Shown one piece after another: positions 8,705 through 17,883 of a DNA stretch of 64,000 bases (its first letter is position 1; every line of letters begins with the position of its first letter). Origin of the DNA: Mesorhizobium sp. B2-1-8 (GTDB taxonomy: Bacteria; Pseudomonadota; Alphaproteobacteria; Rhizobiales; Rhizobiaceae); contig NZ_CP083952.1 of the NCBI RefSeq assembly GCF_006442545.2, positions 4,069,501 through 4,133,500 on the forward strand, in the 5' to 3' direction. Position numbers and translations under genes: made by a program. The notes beneath the pieces are model-generated. The model saw only the letters and a list, made by a program, of their open reading frames with translations. It did not search any database and was not told the DNA's origin.

Positions 8705-9333
8705 GGCGTCATGCTCTGCAACAGGTGTTCGGCATGGGCAAGATCGTCCGGCACATTGATGTTGAAGAAAGGATCGATTGGTTGTCCGGCGGACTGCAGG
8801 AGCGGGAACTCGACCTCGACGTAACCGTGCCGCTCGATGAAGGCCGAAACCCGCTTGTTGTCCTCATCGACGAGGAAATGCCGCAAGGCTTCGCGGCATC
8901 CGGTCGGCCATAGTGCGAAGGCCGGGTGCCGCCTGCCTGCCGAGAAAGCGACGGCGATCGAACCGGGGCGTTCGCCGGCTGCCGCCGCCAGACGATCGAC
9001 GAGATCAATCGGCAGGAAAGGCGTGTCGCCGGCAGCGGTGACGATCGCCTTGCAAGGGGTGGCGGCAGCGGCCCATTCCAGGCCGGTGAGGATTCCGGCA
9101 AGTGGTCCGGCAAAGCCTTCGACGGTATCGGCCAGCACCGGCAGCCCGAAACGGGCAAACCGTGCCGGGTCGCCGTTGGCGCTAAGCGCCAGGGTCTCAA
9201 ACTGGCGGCCAAACCGCGACAGGACCTGGTCGAGCACGCAGCCGCCGCCGAGCGGCAACAGGCTTTTGTCGCCACCGCCCATCCGTCTCGACTGGCCACC
9301 GGCCAGAATGATCCCCGCGATATCCCGCTTCAT
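8701..9333 (-). CDS. mobA: Molybdenum cofactor guanylyltransferase MobA
   Basis: The product has 210 residues. The nucleotidyltransferase signature LAGGQSRRMGGGDKSL (10-25) binds GTP, and TAAGDTPFLP (about 98-107) holds the metal-binding Asp. MobA transfers GMP from GTP to Mo-molybdopterin, making the bis-MGD cofactor of DMSO-reductase family enzymes. It is directly coupled to mobB; moaA lies 2.2 kb upstream on the same strand with three unrelated genes between. Confidence 0.95.
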   Translation of the reverse strand: MKRDIAGIILAGGQSRRMGGGDKSLLPLGGGCVLDQVLSRFGRQFETLALSANGDPARFARFGLPVLADTVEGFAGPLAGILTGLEWAAAATPCKAIVTAAGDTPFLPIDLVDRLAAAAGERPGSIAVAFSAGRRHPAFALWPTGCREALRHFLVDEDNKRVSAFIERHGYVEVEFPLLQSAGQPIDPFFNINVPDDLAHAEHLLQSMTP

Positions 9334-9387
9334 GCCATCCAGCCTGTACGCCAGCCGCGGGAAATCGCAAGCGGCTTCAAAGGAGTG

Positions 9388-10308
9388 CTAGAGTCCGTCC
9401 GGTGCCATGGACGGCCCGGTGCTTTCGGCGACGATCCTTCGCCGGCCGACCACCCGTTCGCGATAGAGCGCATAAAGGCCCGAGCCGACGACGATAGTCG
9501 CGCCGGCGATCATCGGCATGTCCGGAATGTCGCCGAAGACGATCAAGCCAAGCAGTATCGACCAGAGGAGCGCCGTGTAGCGGAACGGCGCGATGAAGGA
9601 GATCTCGCCCGACCGCATCGCCATGATGATGAATTGGTAGCCGATCAGCACCAGCACCGCAGCCAGCGCCAGCAGCGCCGTACTTTTGCCGGTCATTGGC
9701 GTCCAGCCACCCATCGGCGTCAACAGAACGGCGCCGACGACGGTCATGGCAAGCGCGGTGGCGGTCGAGACCAGCATCGTCGGGATGGTCTTGGGAATGC
9801 GCTTGGTGGCGAGGTCCCGCACCGTGCAGCACGCGACGGATGCCAGCGCCACCAGCGAATAGACGCTGAAGCCCTCGAAACCCGGACGTACGATGATTAT
9901 AACGCCTGCAAAACCGACAGCGATCGCCAACCAGCGCCGCCAGCCGACCGTTTCGCCGAAAAACAGCGCCGCGCCCATCGTCACCGCCAGCGGCAGCGCT
10001 TGCAAGACAGCCGAAACGCTGCCGATCGGCAAATGCGCGAGCGCGACCAGGAAGGACACCGTAGCGCCCGCTTCACCCAGCACACGGATCGCCACCAGCG
10101 GCTGCAGCATCAGGCGAGGCTGGGCAAGCGCGCCGCGTTGCCAAGCCAGCAGGCCGACGAAGAGCGAGGCGAACGCCCCCCTGATCAGCATGACCTGCGC
10201 CATGTTCATCGACTGCGAAGCGTATTTGGTAATGGCGTCGTTGAGCGTGAAGCCAACCATGGCTACCACCATGAACAACGCACCGCGAAGATTTGGGGAA
10301 AGGGGCAA
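9388..10308 (-). CDS. DMT superfamily (EamA) transporter
   Basis: Counting from TTG at 10308 the product has 306 residues, the usual length for two five-helix EamA repeats. Ten hydrophobic segments can be counted, and the first begins GALFMVVAMVGFTLND. These proteins export metabolites or amino acids across the inner membrane, but the substrate is unpredictable. Alternative starts exist: ATG at 10398 would add 30 residues without a hydrophobic or conserved look. Neither has a convincing ribosome binding site, so the start is uncertain. It lies between mobA and two small secreted proteins on the same strand. Confidence 0.82.
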   Translation of the reverse strand: MPLSPNLRGALFMVVAMVGFTLNDAITKYASQSMNMAQVMLIRGAFASLFVGLLAWQRGALAQPRLMLQPLVAIRVLGEAGATVSFLVALAHLPIGSVSAVLQALPLAVTMGAALFFGETVGWRRWLAIAVGFAGVIIIVRPGFEGFSVYSLVALASVACCTVRDLATKRIPKTIPTMLVSTATALAMTVVGAVLLTPMGGWTPMTGKSTALLALAAVLVLIGYQFIIMAMRSGEISFIAPFRYTALLWSILLGLIVFGDIPDMPMIAGATIVVGSGLYALYRERVVGRRRIVAESTGPSMAPDGL

Positions 10309-10487
10309 GACATCTACCGGTTGCTTTGGCAAGCAAGCCTGTAACAGCCCGCCATGAAACAGCAACGGCAAAGGGCTGGGCCAGGACCGGATATCCATCT
10401 TCGCCGACGCGAAATCATCCCGGATCAGGCACGAATTCTGTCGGAAGGCGGCGTCGCCTCCCGACATTGGTGCAGACGAGGCGTCGT

Positions 10488-10847
10488 CTACTTCTTGGGG
10501 GTCAGCACCTCGGTGCCATTTCCCTCCTTGCCGGCGATGGTCCACAGACCATGCAGCGACCCGTCATCCTCGACCTTGTAGACGACGAGGCCGATATCCT
10601 TGCCCATTGCGTAGCCGGCGGAGAATGCGTTGTCGTTACGCATGCAGATGCCATCCGACGATGAGCCGCCCGTCTCCCAGTGGATCGCGCAGGTGGTCCC
10701 GCTGGTCAGCGTAATGGTGGCTTCGCCGTCATAGGACGAACCGTCGAAATTGGTGCCGGCGACGGTGTAGGTGCCGCCGATCGACTGGGCAGCCGCGGGC
10801 AGGGCAGCCAGGCCGAGCAAAGCGAAGGAAAGAAGAAGGTTGCGCAT
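10488..10847 (-). CDS. Small secreted protein of unknown function
   Basis: The product has 119 residues. A signal peptide (MRNLLLSFALLGLAALPAAA, 1-20) is followed by a mature domain of about 98 residues rich in Gly, Ser and Thr, with a beta-strand-like pattern and two cysteines (in TTCAIHWE and GICMRND), which could form a disulfide in the periplasm. I do not recognise the family. It is transcribed with the same polarity as mobA and moaA but with gaps over 100 bases, so it is probably independent. Confidence 0.72.
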   Translation of the reverse strand: MRNLLLSFALLGLAALPAAAQSIGGTYTVAGTNFDGSSYDGEATITLTSGTTCAIHWETGGSSSDGICMRNDNAFSAGYAMGKDIGLVVYKVEDDGSLHGLWTIAGKEGNGTEVLTPKK

Positions 10848-10974
10848 GATGTAATCCCCCGAGAAAGCGATGAACCGCTACGCAAGGGAGGCTAGGCGGG
10901 AAACCATCATCAGTAAATCTGACGGACATTCGCGGACAAAGATTTGTTTGCGGTGTGGCTAAAATGCTCGCGGC

Positions 10975-11448
10975 TTATGGCCCCTCGAGGCTGCCGGCGA
11001 TGGCGCCGACAAGCGGGTCATATTTCGATTTCAGCGCCTGCGGATAATCGACCCAGACGGTGCGGATGACGCCATCCCTGCCAAACAGGCGCCGCTCATA
11101 AAAGATCTTTCCATCCTTCACACCCGACAACACCGCCCAGTCCTTGCCGGCCTTGCTGTAGGTGATTTCGTAGCCCGGCTCATAGCTCGCCTTTTCGCCG
11201 GCAATGAATCCCTTCGGCGTGTCGTCATCGACATTGAACATGCCGGAGCATGTCAGGCTGGCGCCGTCCGCGCTCAGCCACACCTGGCCGTCGCCATTTT
11301 CAGGTTCAGGCTGGCGATCGGTGAAAATATCGTCGGGAAAGGTGCAGACGGTGCCGAAGCGATCGTTCACGTAGGTGGACTGCGCCGCAAACGCGGCGCT
11401 CGCCGAGACCACCGCGAGAAATGTCACGATTGAAAAAAGCCACCGCAT
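10975..11448 (-). CDS. Secreted protein of unknown function
   Basis: The product has 157 residues from ATG 11448, starting with a signal peptide (MRWLFSIVTFLAVVSASAAFA, cut near 22). The frame is open upstream to 11520, but that extension precedes the signal peptide and overlaps the end of moaA, so the shorter start is preferred. The mature part has two cysteines (GTVCTFPDD and ASLTCSGM) and a mixed alpha/beta look typical of small rhizobial periplasmic proteins. No family is recognised with certainty. It follows moaA by 55 bases. Confidence 0.72.
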   Translation of the reverse strand: MRWLFSIVTFLAVVSASAAFAAQSTYVNDRFGTVCTFPDDIFTDRQPEPENGDGQVWLSADGASLTCSGMFNVDDDTPKGFIAGEKASYEPGYEITYSKAGKDWAVLSGVKDGKIFYERRLFGRDGVIRTVWVDYPQALKSKYDPLVGAIAGSLEGP

Positions 11449-11503
11449 GTCAGCCCCGAAGCCGATGATTGCGGGACAATTCTCGCACAGACAGACGAGA
11501 AGG

Positions 11504-12499
11504 TCAGCCGCCCGTGACACTCATATGCCGTGACACCGACGGACGACTGGTGCGGCGGTCGATGATGAAGTCATGGCCTTTCGGCTTGCGGCCGATGGCT
11601 TCGTCTATTGCGTCGGCGACAAGTTCGTTACCTTCGGACGCGCGCAGCGGCGCGCGCAGATCGGCCGCATCCTCCTGGCCAAGGCACATATAGAGCGTGC
11701 CCGTGCAGGTCAGCCTGACCCGGTTGCAGCTTTCGCAGAAATTATGCGTCATCGGCGTGATGAAGCCGAGTTTTCCATCGGTCTCGGCGACATGGACATA
11801 GCGGGCCGGGCCGCCGGTCTTGAACGGGATGTCGGTCAGCGTGAACTGGCGCTCGAGCGAAGCGCGCAGCAACGACAGCGGCAGATACTGGTCGGTGCGG
11901 TCGGCGTCGATCTCGCCCATCGGCATGGTCTCGATGACGGTCAGGTCCATGCCCCGGCCGTGCGCCCAACGCATCATCTCGGGCAGTTCGGCGTCGTTGA
12001 AATCCTTCAACGCCACCGCATTGAGCTTGACTTTCAGTCCCGCCGCCTGCGCCGCGTCGATGCCGGCCATGACCTTGTCGAGATGACCCCACCGGGTGAC
12101 GGCGTGGAACTTGTCGGCATCGAGCGTATCCAGCGAAACATTGATGCGTTTGACGCCGCAATCGGCGAGCTCGGCGGCGAAGCGCGAAAGCTGCGAGCCG
12201 TTGGTGGTCAGCGTCAGTTCTTCCAGCGCGCCGCTTTCGAGGTGACGCGAAAGCTGGCGCACCAAGTGCATGATGTTCTTGCGCACCAGCGGCTCACCGC
12301 CAGTGAGGCGCAACCGTTTCACACCCTTTTCGATGAAGACGGTGCAGAGCCGGTCGAGTTCTTCCAGCGAAAGCAGGTCCTTCTTGGGCAGGAAGGCCAT
12401 ATCCTCGGCCATGCAATAGGTGCAGCGGAAATCGCAGCGGTCGGTAACCGACACTCTGAGATAGCTGATCGTGCGACCGAAGGGGTCGATCATGTTCAT
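11504..12499 (-). CDS. moaA: GTP 3',8-cyclase MoaA
   Basis: The product has 331 residues. The radical-SAM cysteines are C22, C26 and C29 (RCDFRCTYC), the SAM-binding GGEP follows near 67-70, and a second Fe-S site is formed by the cysteines of [11 protein letters not shown] and the later MCLG. The C-terminus ends in the two glycines essential for MoaA activity. The enzyme converts GTP to 3',8-cyclo-7,8-dihydro-GTP, the first step of molybdopterin synthesis. Its partner moaC is not in the window. It is divergent to the DUF971 gene. Confidence 0.97.
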   Translation of the reverse strand: MNMIDPFGRTISYLRVSVTDRCDFRCTYCMAEDMAFLPKKDLLSLEELDRLCTVFIEKGVKRLRLTGGEPLVRKNIMHLVRQLSRHLESGALEELTLTTNGSQLSRFAAELADCGVKRINVSLDTLDADKFHAVTRWGHLDKVMAGIDAAQAAGLKVKLNAVALKDFNDAELPEMMRWAHGRGMDLTVIETMPMGEIDADRTDQYLPLSLLRASLERQFTLTDIPFKTGGPARYVHVAETDGKLGFITPMTHNFCESCNRVRLTCTGTLYMCLGQEDAADLRAPLRASEGNELVADAIDEAIGRKPKGHDFIIDRRTSRPSVSRHMSVTGG

Positions 12500-12690
12500 G
12501 TTCGAGCGTTTCCGTGGCCATTAGCTGCGTCGTTATATACGGCTATGTGATACGATCCAGCCCGCCATTCAAGATAGCTTGCCTCGATCTTTGGTAACAT
12601 TCCCCGACCGACATTGCGCGTCGGACACCGTCGACGCCTTTGCGTACGGGGCGAAGCAGCGTAGGGAAGGGCATTCAGACAGGATCGACC

Positions 12691-13044
12691 ATGACAGCGC
12701 CAAAAGAACTGAGGGTCTCCAGGGACCGCAAGCTGCTCACCGTGACGTTTCCGGGCCATCAGCCGTTCGAGCTGCCGGCGGAATTGCTGCGCGTGGCGTC
12801 GCCTTCCGCGGAAGTACAGGGCCATTCGCCGGAACAGAGGGTGACGGTCCCCGGCAAACGCGATGTGGCCATCCTGAAGATCGAGCCGGTCGGCAATTAC
12901 GCCGTGCGCATCACATTCGACGATTTCCATGACACCGGCATCTTCACCTGGAATTACCTGCACACGCTTGGCCACGAGAAGGACGCACGCTGGAGCGTCT
13001 ATCTCGCGGAACTCGCCGAGAAAGGCTTGAGCCGCGATCGTTAG
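12691..13044 (+). CDS. DUF971 (gamma-butyrobetaine hydroxylase-like N-terminal) protein
   Basis: The product has 117 residues and is a stand-alone DUF971 domain: it opens with PKELRVSRDRKLLTVTFP and ends with the conserved GIFTWNYLHTLG block (about 88-99). The domain is found at the N-terminus of gamma-butyrobetaine hydroxylases and alone in many bacteria, where links to Fe-S cluster handling have been proposed; its role here is not known. It lies in the gap between divergent moaA and a PNPOx-like gene. Confidence 0.85.
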   Translation: MTAPKELRVSRDRKLLTVTFPGHQPFELPAELLRVASPSAEVQGHSPEQRVTVPGKRDVAILKIEPVGNYAVRITFDDFHDTGIFTWNYLHTLGHEKDARWSVYLAELAEKGLSRDR

Positions 13045-13107
13045 CCGCCGTTGCGTCGTCAAAACGTCATCGATCGGGAGTAGGCGCGGCGGATCGGGAG
13101 ACGGAAA

Positions 13108-13719
13108 ATGTCGGTCATCACCACAGTCGAACAACTCGAAGCCCTTTACGGGTTGCCCGGCGAAGCCTCCGTGGTCAAGGAACTCGACCATGTCATCCCC
13201 GAATACGCCGCCTTTATCGAAGCCTCGCCCTTCGTCGCACTAGCGACCAGCGGTCCGGAGGGGCTGGACTGTTCGCCGCGCGGCGATCTCGCGGGCTTCG
13301 TGCGTATCGTCGATGCGAAAACGCTGATGATGCCGGACCGGCGCGGCAACAACCGTGCCGATTCGTTGAAGAACATCATCCGCGACCCGCGCGTCGGCCT
13401 GCTGTTCCTGGTGCCGGGCTCCGGCACGACGCTGCGCATCAACGGCCGGGCGCATATTACGACCGACACCGCGCTTTGCGCATCATTCACTATCGAGGGC
13501 AAACCAGCGCGCTCGGTGACCGTCATCGATGTCGATTCGGTCTATTTCCAGTGCGCCCGGGCGATCGTGCGGTCGGAACTGTGGAACCCGGCCAGACATG
13601 TCGATCCGAAGTCGCTGCCGACACCTGGAAAGATCCTGGAAATCACCAGCCGCAAGAATATCGACGGCGAAACCTACGACAGGGAATGGCCGGAGCGGGC
13701 GAAGAAGTCGATGTGGTGA
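13108..13719 (+). CDS. Pyridoxamine 5'-phosphate oxidase-fold flavoprotein
   Basis: The product has 203 residues with a split-barrel FMN-binding fold: SPFVALATSGPEGLDCSPRGD (42-62) and the following DRRGNNRADSLKNI (about 76-90) match the pyridoxine-oxidase-like MSMEG_1061 subgroup. Such proteins bind FMN or F420/heme and reduce or oxidise small molecules; the substrate is unknown. The lone cysteines and lack of the PdxH C-terminal domain argue against it being PdxH itself. It is 63 bases after the DUF971 gene and may be cotranscribed. Confidence 0.85.
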   Translation: MSVITTVEQLEALYGLPGEASVVKELDHVIPEYAAFIEASPFVALATSGPEGLDCSPRGDLAGFVRIVDAKTLMMPDRRGNNRADSLKNIIRDPRVGLLFLVPGSGTTLRINGRAHITTDTALCASFTIEGKPARSVTVIDVDSVYFQCARAIVRSELWNPARHVDPKSLPTPGKILEITSRKNIDGETYDREWPERAKKSMW

Positions 13720-13734
13720 TCGACTGAAAGGCGA

Positions 13735-14187
13735 TCACGCCTCGTTCAGCACCTCATAGATCTTGCGCATCTGCTCGCCGATCATGTCGCATTGCTCCGG
13801 CGTCGACTGGCTCATCGCCTTCTCGATCAGCGCCATATGCACTTTCAGCGCCTGCATCAGCAGCGCCTCGCCGGCTTCGGTCAGCGTAAGCCGCAAGATG
13901 CGCTTGTCCTTTTCATCGCCTTCGCGCCGCAGCAGGCCACGTGTCTCGAGCTGCGGCAACAGCATGGTGATGTTGGAGCGGCCGACGAGCAGCTTGCGGG
14001 CAAGGTCGTGCTGCGACATGCCGGGATGGCGGTAAAGGTTCATCAGCACGTCGAGCTGCGCCGGCTTCAGGTCGAGCGGCGCGAGTTTCACCGCCAGCGT
14101 GCGCTCCAGCACATGGCAGGCGCGCGCCACCGCGACCCAGTTGCGAAAACGCGGGTTGTCCCAGGGTAGCTCTTGTTTATTGTTCAT
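13735..14187 (-). CDS. MarR family transcriptional regulator
   Basis: The product has 150 residues with the MarR winged helix: DLARKLLVGRSNITMLLPQLE (60-80) is the recognition helix, and RREGDEKDKRILRLTLTEAG forms the wing. Members bind palindromes as dimers and are released by small phenolic or oxidised ligands. Its start codon lies inside the left of two operator-like palindromes (14182-14215), which suggests autorepression and control of the divergent hydrolase. It is convergent to the PNPOx gene. Confidence 0.92.
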   Translation of the reverse strand: MNNKQELPWDNPRFRNWVAVARACHVLERTLAVKLAPLDLKPAQLDVLMNLYRHPGMSQHDLARKLLVGRSNITMLLPQLETRGLLRREGDEKDKRILRLTLTEAGEALLMQALKVHMALIEKAMSQSTPEQCDMIGEQMRKIYEVLNEA

Positions 14188-14215
14188 CTTTGAACTATTA
14201 TGTTCATGCTTGAAC
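14182..14215. promoter_or_regulatory. Tandem operator for the MarR regulator
   Basis: Two palindromes of the same design, GTTCA-N4-TGAAC, lie at 14182-14195 and 14202-14215 with centres exactly 20 bases apart, about two helical turns. The left one overlaps the MarR start codon and both sit in the 47-base gap before the divergent hydrolase gene. Size, symmetry and position fit MarR-type operators; binding itself is inferred. Confidence 0.75.
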
Positions 14216-14234
14216 GTATGGATGGATTCTGACT

Positions 14235-15146
14235 ATGGCATCATTCGGGCTGAAGGTCATCCGAGGTGTGTTCGGTGCGGCCGAACATGTCGCGCCGCGC
14301 ATCACCGGGCGCGCGGCTTTCGAATTGTTCTGCCGTACGCCGAGCACCAGGACGCTGACCGACGGCGAGCGCCGCGCCATCGACCGCGCCGCGGAATTCA
14401 TGGCCGAGGCGCGGCATCACCGGCTGAAGACCGCGACCGGCTGCGTCATGGTGCATGAATTCCGGCCCGAACCGGGCCGCGAGCCGGCCGGCACCGTTCT
14501 CGTCATTCATGGCTGGCGTTCGCGTACCGAATATATGCGCGTGCTGATCGAAGGTTTTCGCGCCGCCGGCCATAGGGTCGTCTCGCTCGATCTTCCCGGT
14601 CATGGTCATTCGCAGGGCAGGCACCTGAATATGGTCAACGCTGTCGAAGCCGCAAGAGTGGCCGGCCAATGGTTCGGGCCGTTCGTGGCCGCCGTGGGCC
14701 ATTCCTTCGGCGGCGCCGTTGCCGCCAATGCCATCGCCGGCTCCGTCAAGGGCATCCCGCCGCTGGCGGCCGCGCGTCTTGTGCTGATCGCGGCGCCAAG
14801 CTCGCTGCCGGCAATCTTCGCCGACTTCAGCCGCATGCTCAATGTCGGCCCCCGCTCGCAGGTCGCCATGGCCGACCGTGTCGAATATCTCTCCGGCCGG
14901 TCGCTGCATGAATTCACCGGCGACCGCCAGCTCGCCCAGGCGCCCGTGCCGACGCTCGTCATTCACGCCCCTGACGACCGTGAGGTGCCGGCTGAACATG
15001 CACGACGCTATGCCGGCGCCGGCGACCATGTGCGGCTGCACTGGGCCGATGGGCTCGGCCATCGCCGCATTCTGGCCGACAAGGGCGTGGTCGAGCGCGC
15101 CGTCGGCTTCGTGACCACGCAGCGCGGGCCGTCGCTGCTCCACTGA
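14235..15146 (+). CDS. Alpha/beta hydrolase
   Basis: The product has 303 residues. The fold is marked by the oxyanion region VIHGWRSRTEY (about 93-103), SLDLPGHGHS (117-126) and the nucleophile elbow GHSFGG with Ser at about 157. The acid is likely in HAPDDREVP and the His in GLGHRRIL near 275. It is a cytoplasmic hydrolase or thioesterase-like enzyme with no obvious substrate. It lies divergent to the MarR regulator, separated by the double operator, and is the likely regulated target. Confidence 0.88.
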   Translation: MASFGLKVIRGVFGAAEHVAPRITGRAAFELFCRTPSTRTLTDGERRAIDRAAEFMAEARHHRLKTATGCVMVHEFRPEPGREPAGTVLVIHGWRSRTEYMRVLIEGFRAAGHRVVSLDLPGHGHSQGRHLNMVNAVEAARVAGQWFGPFVAAVGHSFGGAVAANAIAGSVKGIPPLAAARLVLIAAPSSLPAIFADFSRMLNVGPRSQVAMADRVEYLSGRSLHEFTGDRQLAQAPVPTLVIHAPDDREVPAEHARRYAGAGDHVRLHWADGLGHRRILADKGVVERAVGFVTTQRGPSLLH

Positions 15147-15158
15147 GCGGCGTTCAGG

Positions 15159-15554
15159 CTATTTCTTCTTTTCTCCGGACTCTACGGGCAATCCCGCTGC
15201 CTTCCAGGCCGTGTAGCCGCCGAGAATGTGCCTGACCGGCGAAAGCCCCATGTCTTGCGCCGTCTTGGTGGCCAAGGCCGACCGCCAGCCGCCGGCACAG
15301 AAGAAGACGAAGCTTTTTCCGGAAGCGAAGAAGGGCTTGTGGTAGGGGCTTTCGGGATCGATCCAGAACTCCAACATGCCACGGGTGACATGCTTGGCGC
15401 CGGGAATTCTGCCATCGCGTTCGATCTCTCGAGGATCGCGCAGATCGACGAAAATGGTATCTTCATCTTCAAGCAGTCCTGCCGCTTCCTCGGGCGAAAC
15501 CACTTCGATCTCGGCATTGGCCTCATCCAGCAGCTCGCGATATCCTTTTTTCAC
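15159..15554 (-). CDS. Rhodanese-like domain protein
   Basis: The product has 131 residues from a GTG at 15554, which is preceded by a strong site (ggaggg, five bases upstream). The frame runs on to 15605, but nothing supports a start there. One rhodanese domain is present: IFVDLRDPREIERDGRIPGA and the active-site loop FFCAGGWRSA with the catalytic Cys near residue 90. It transfers sulfane sulfur or reduces oxidants in the cytoplasm. It is convergent to the hydrolase gene, and an SDR remnant lies just upstream. Confidence 0.85.
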   Translation of the reverse strand: MKKGYRELLDEANAEIEVVSPEEAAGLLEDEDTIFVDLRDPREIERDGRIPGAKHVTRGMLEFWIDPESPYHKPFFASGKSFVFFCAGGWRSALATKTAQDMGLSPVRHILGGYTAWKAAGLPVESGEKKK

Positions 15555-15611
15555 GTCGTCCCTCCCGGCCGCAGGTTTTTTGCTGGCAAGGCGGATTTCG
15601 AGCACAACGAA

Positions 15612-15794
15612 CGGTGTTTGTCACGCCTCGACGCTGCCGGCCATGGTCTTCCAGGCGGTCATTGCCCCGGCCATCGTCGACCCGCGATTCGGCAATACGG
15701 AGGATATCGCCGCATGGTTGCCTGGCTCTCCGGACCGGAGGGCCGTTTCGTCACCGGAGCCGCGCTGACCATCGACGGCGGCGCAAACGCCTGA
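15612..15794 (+). pseudogene. C-terminal remnant of a short-chain dehydrogenase/reductase
   Basis: Two adjacent frames carry the typical end of an SDR. One frame reads QAVIAPAIVDPRFGNTEDIA (near 15650-15712); after a frameshift the next reads MVAWLSGPEGRFVTGAALTI and ends DGGANA at 15794, the canonical SDR C-terminus with its substrate-loop and quaternary contacts. The N-terminal Rossmann part and catalytic Tyr-Lys are absent; that space now holds the rhodanese gene on the other strand. This is a decayed fragment. Confidence 0.75.
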
Positions 15795-16005
15795 TTTCCA
15801 GGGGGTCCTCCGGGCTGGAGCGGAAACGCCCCCGCTCCAGCCGTCACGATGTTGTGAAACCGTTCTGCAACAGGCCCGCCGAAATTTATGAAAGCTTAAC
15901 GAAATCGGTATGAATCGGTATAGTCGCGCCTTACATCCGCCATGCGGTGAGCGGGACGGTTTAGCGTGCGGAACGGGAACCGGTTGCGACCGGAGCGGGT
16001 GATCC

Positions 16006-17883
16006 ATGAAATTCCTCGGTAAAAAAGCAACCGTGATGCCGCTTGTGGCGATTACGGCGACGCTGGCTTTCGGCATGCCTCAGGCAGGGGCGCAAGGGCT
16101 TTTCGACATGCTGTTCGGCGGCGGCATCAGGCATGAGCCGAAGGGTGAGTTTCCACCTCCTCCGCCAAAGTACAAACCGAAGGCGCCGGCCGGCGGCGGC
16201 GTAAGGATCAGCGGTCCGTCCTACTATACCTACAAGGCCGACAAGCTCGTGCGCGTCGACTTCTCGACGCTGTCCGCAGCGCCCCAACCGGCGACGCCGC
16301 AGGACGCCGCGTTCGTTCCATCTGCCACGGGGGCTGCTTTCCACGATGCCATTGCCGGCCTCAGCGACTACGAACTCTATGCCGAGCCGGACGTTGCCAA
16401 GGCGCTGATCGCCTATTACTCGGCCAACCCGGATTTCATCTGGGTAAGCGGAACCAGCCCCAACAACCGTGCGCAGGATGCCGTGCGGGTGCTTGGCGAG
16501 GCTGCCAGCTACGGCCTCACGCCTGCCGACTACACGGTCGACGTGCCAGCCGCCATTTCGACCCCGACAGACGACGCAGCCAAGTTGAAGGAACTCGTCC
16601 GTTTCGAGATGGCGCTGTCGGCGCGTGTCCTGCGTTACGCCCATGACGCCCAGAGCGGCCGTGTCGAGCCAAACCGCATGACCGGCTACTACGATTTCCC
16701 GGCCAAGCCGCTCGACATGGTGGGCGTGCTGAAGACACTTGCGCATACACAGGAAGTTCGCACCTATCTGGAATCGCGCCATCCGCAGAATGCGGAGTAT
16801 CAGGCGCTGCGCGTCGAACTGGAATCGCTGCAGGCGAGTGCAGAGAACGAGATCGTCGTCGATCCCAAGCTGCTGCTGAAGCCAGGCGAAACCAGCCCCG
16901 AACTGCCAAAGCTGCTGTCGCTGATCGCGCGCAATCTCGATGACGAGATGGGTGGCACCTATGGCGAGGTTCTGTCCCGGCTGGCAACCAGCGAAGTCTA
17001 TGTTCCCGAACTGGTCCCGCTCATCAAGGCGGTGCAGCAGAAGGAAGGCATGAAGGGTGACGGCGTCATCGGACCGCGCACCGTCGCCTTACTGGCCGGG
17101 ACGTCGAAGGCCGACAGGTTGCTCAAGGTTCAGGTGGCCCTGGAAGAATTGCGCTGGCTGCCTTCCGATCTCGGCAGCCCGCGTGTTTTCATCAACCAGC
17201 CGGCCTTCACCGCAAGCTACATCGACGACGGCCAGGAAAAGCTGAAGACGCGCGCCGTGGTCGGTCGGGTCACCAACCAGACTGCCTTCTTCTACGACCA
17301 GATCAAGCAGGTCGATTTCCACCCCTATTGGGGCGTGCCGCAGTCGATCATCGTCAACGAAATGCTGCCGAGGTTGCGCAGCGATCCAGGCTATCTCGAC
17401 CGGGCCGGTTACGAGGTGACGGATTCACGCGGCAAGCGCATCCCTTCGTCGGCGGTGAACTGGGGCGCATATGGCGCCAACATTCCCTACAATGTGCGCC
17501 AGCAGCCGAGCGAAGCCAATGCGCTGGGCGAATTGAAGATCCTGTTCCCCAATAAGCATGCGATCTACATGCACGACACGCCGCAGAAATCATTCTTCAA
17601 GCAGGACATGCGCGCGCTCAGCCATGGTTGCGTGCGCCTGCAGGATCCGCGTGGCATGGCGGCGGCGGTGCTCGGCACCTCGGTCGACTATATCGCGGAG
17701 AAGCTGAAGCACGGACATTCGACCGAGGATGTGACCCGCAAGATCCCGGTCTATGTCGCCTATTTCACCGCCTGGCCCGACATGTCCGGCAAGGTCGAGT
17801 ATTTCAGCGACGTCTACGACCGCGACTCGCGGCTGAAGCAGGCCATGGACGCAACCGAGGCGGTGCGCTCACCCTCGAGCTAG
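16006..17883 (+). CDS. L,D-transpeptidase family protein (YcbB/LdtD-like)
   Basis: The product has 625 residues. After a signal peptide (about 1-30) and a Pro-rich stretch come a scaffold domain, a peptidoglycan-binding segment (GDGVIGPRTVALLAG, about 350-364) and a C-terminal YkuD catalytic domain. The catalytic motif SHGCVR holds His540, Cys542 and Arg544. These enzymes make 3-3 crosslinks between meso-diaminopimelate residues in the periplasm, important in Rhizobiales with polar growth. Length and order match the LdtD class. The 3' end overlaps the convergent small membrane gene by 15 bases. Confidence 0.93.
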   Translation: MKFLGKKATVMPLVAITATLAFGMPQAGAQGLFDMLFGGGIRHEPKGEFPPPPPKYKPKAPAGGGVRISGPSYYTYKADKLVRVDFSTLSAAPQPATPQDAAFVPSATGAAFHDAIAGLSDYELYAEPDVAKALIAYYSANPDFIWVSGTSPNNRAQDAVRVLGEAASYGLTPADYTVDVPAAISTPTDDAAKLKELVRFEMALSARVLRYAHDAQSGRVEPNRMTGYYDFPAKPLDMVGVLKTLAHTQEVRTYLESRHPQNAEYQALRVELESLQASAENEIVVDPKLLLKPGETSPELPKLLSLIARNLDDEMGGTYGEVLSRLATSEVYVPELVPLIKAVQQKEGMKGDGVIGPRTVALLAGTSKADRLLKVQVALEELRWLPSDLGSPRVFINQPAFTASYIDDGQEKLKTRAVVGRVTNQTAFFYDQIKQVDFHPYWGVPQSIIVNEMLPRLRSDPGYLDRAGYEVTDSRGKRIPSSAVNWGAYGANIPYNVRQQPSEANALGELKILFPNKHAIYMHDTPQKSFFKQDMRALSHGCVRLQDPRGMAAAVLGTSVDYIAEKLKHGHSTEDVTRKIPVYVAYFTAWPDMSGKVEYFSDVYDRDSRLKQAMDATEAVRSPSS

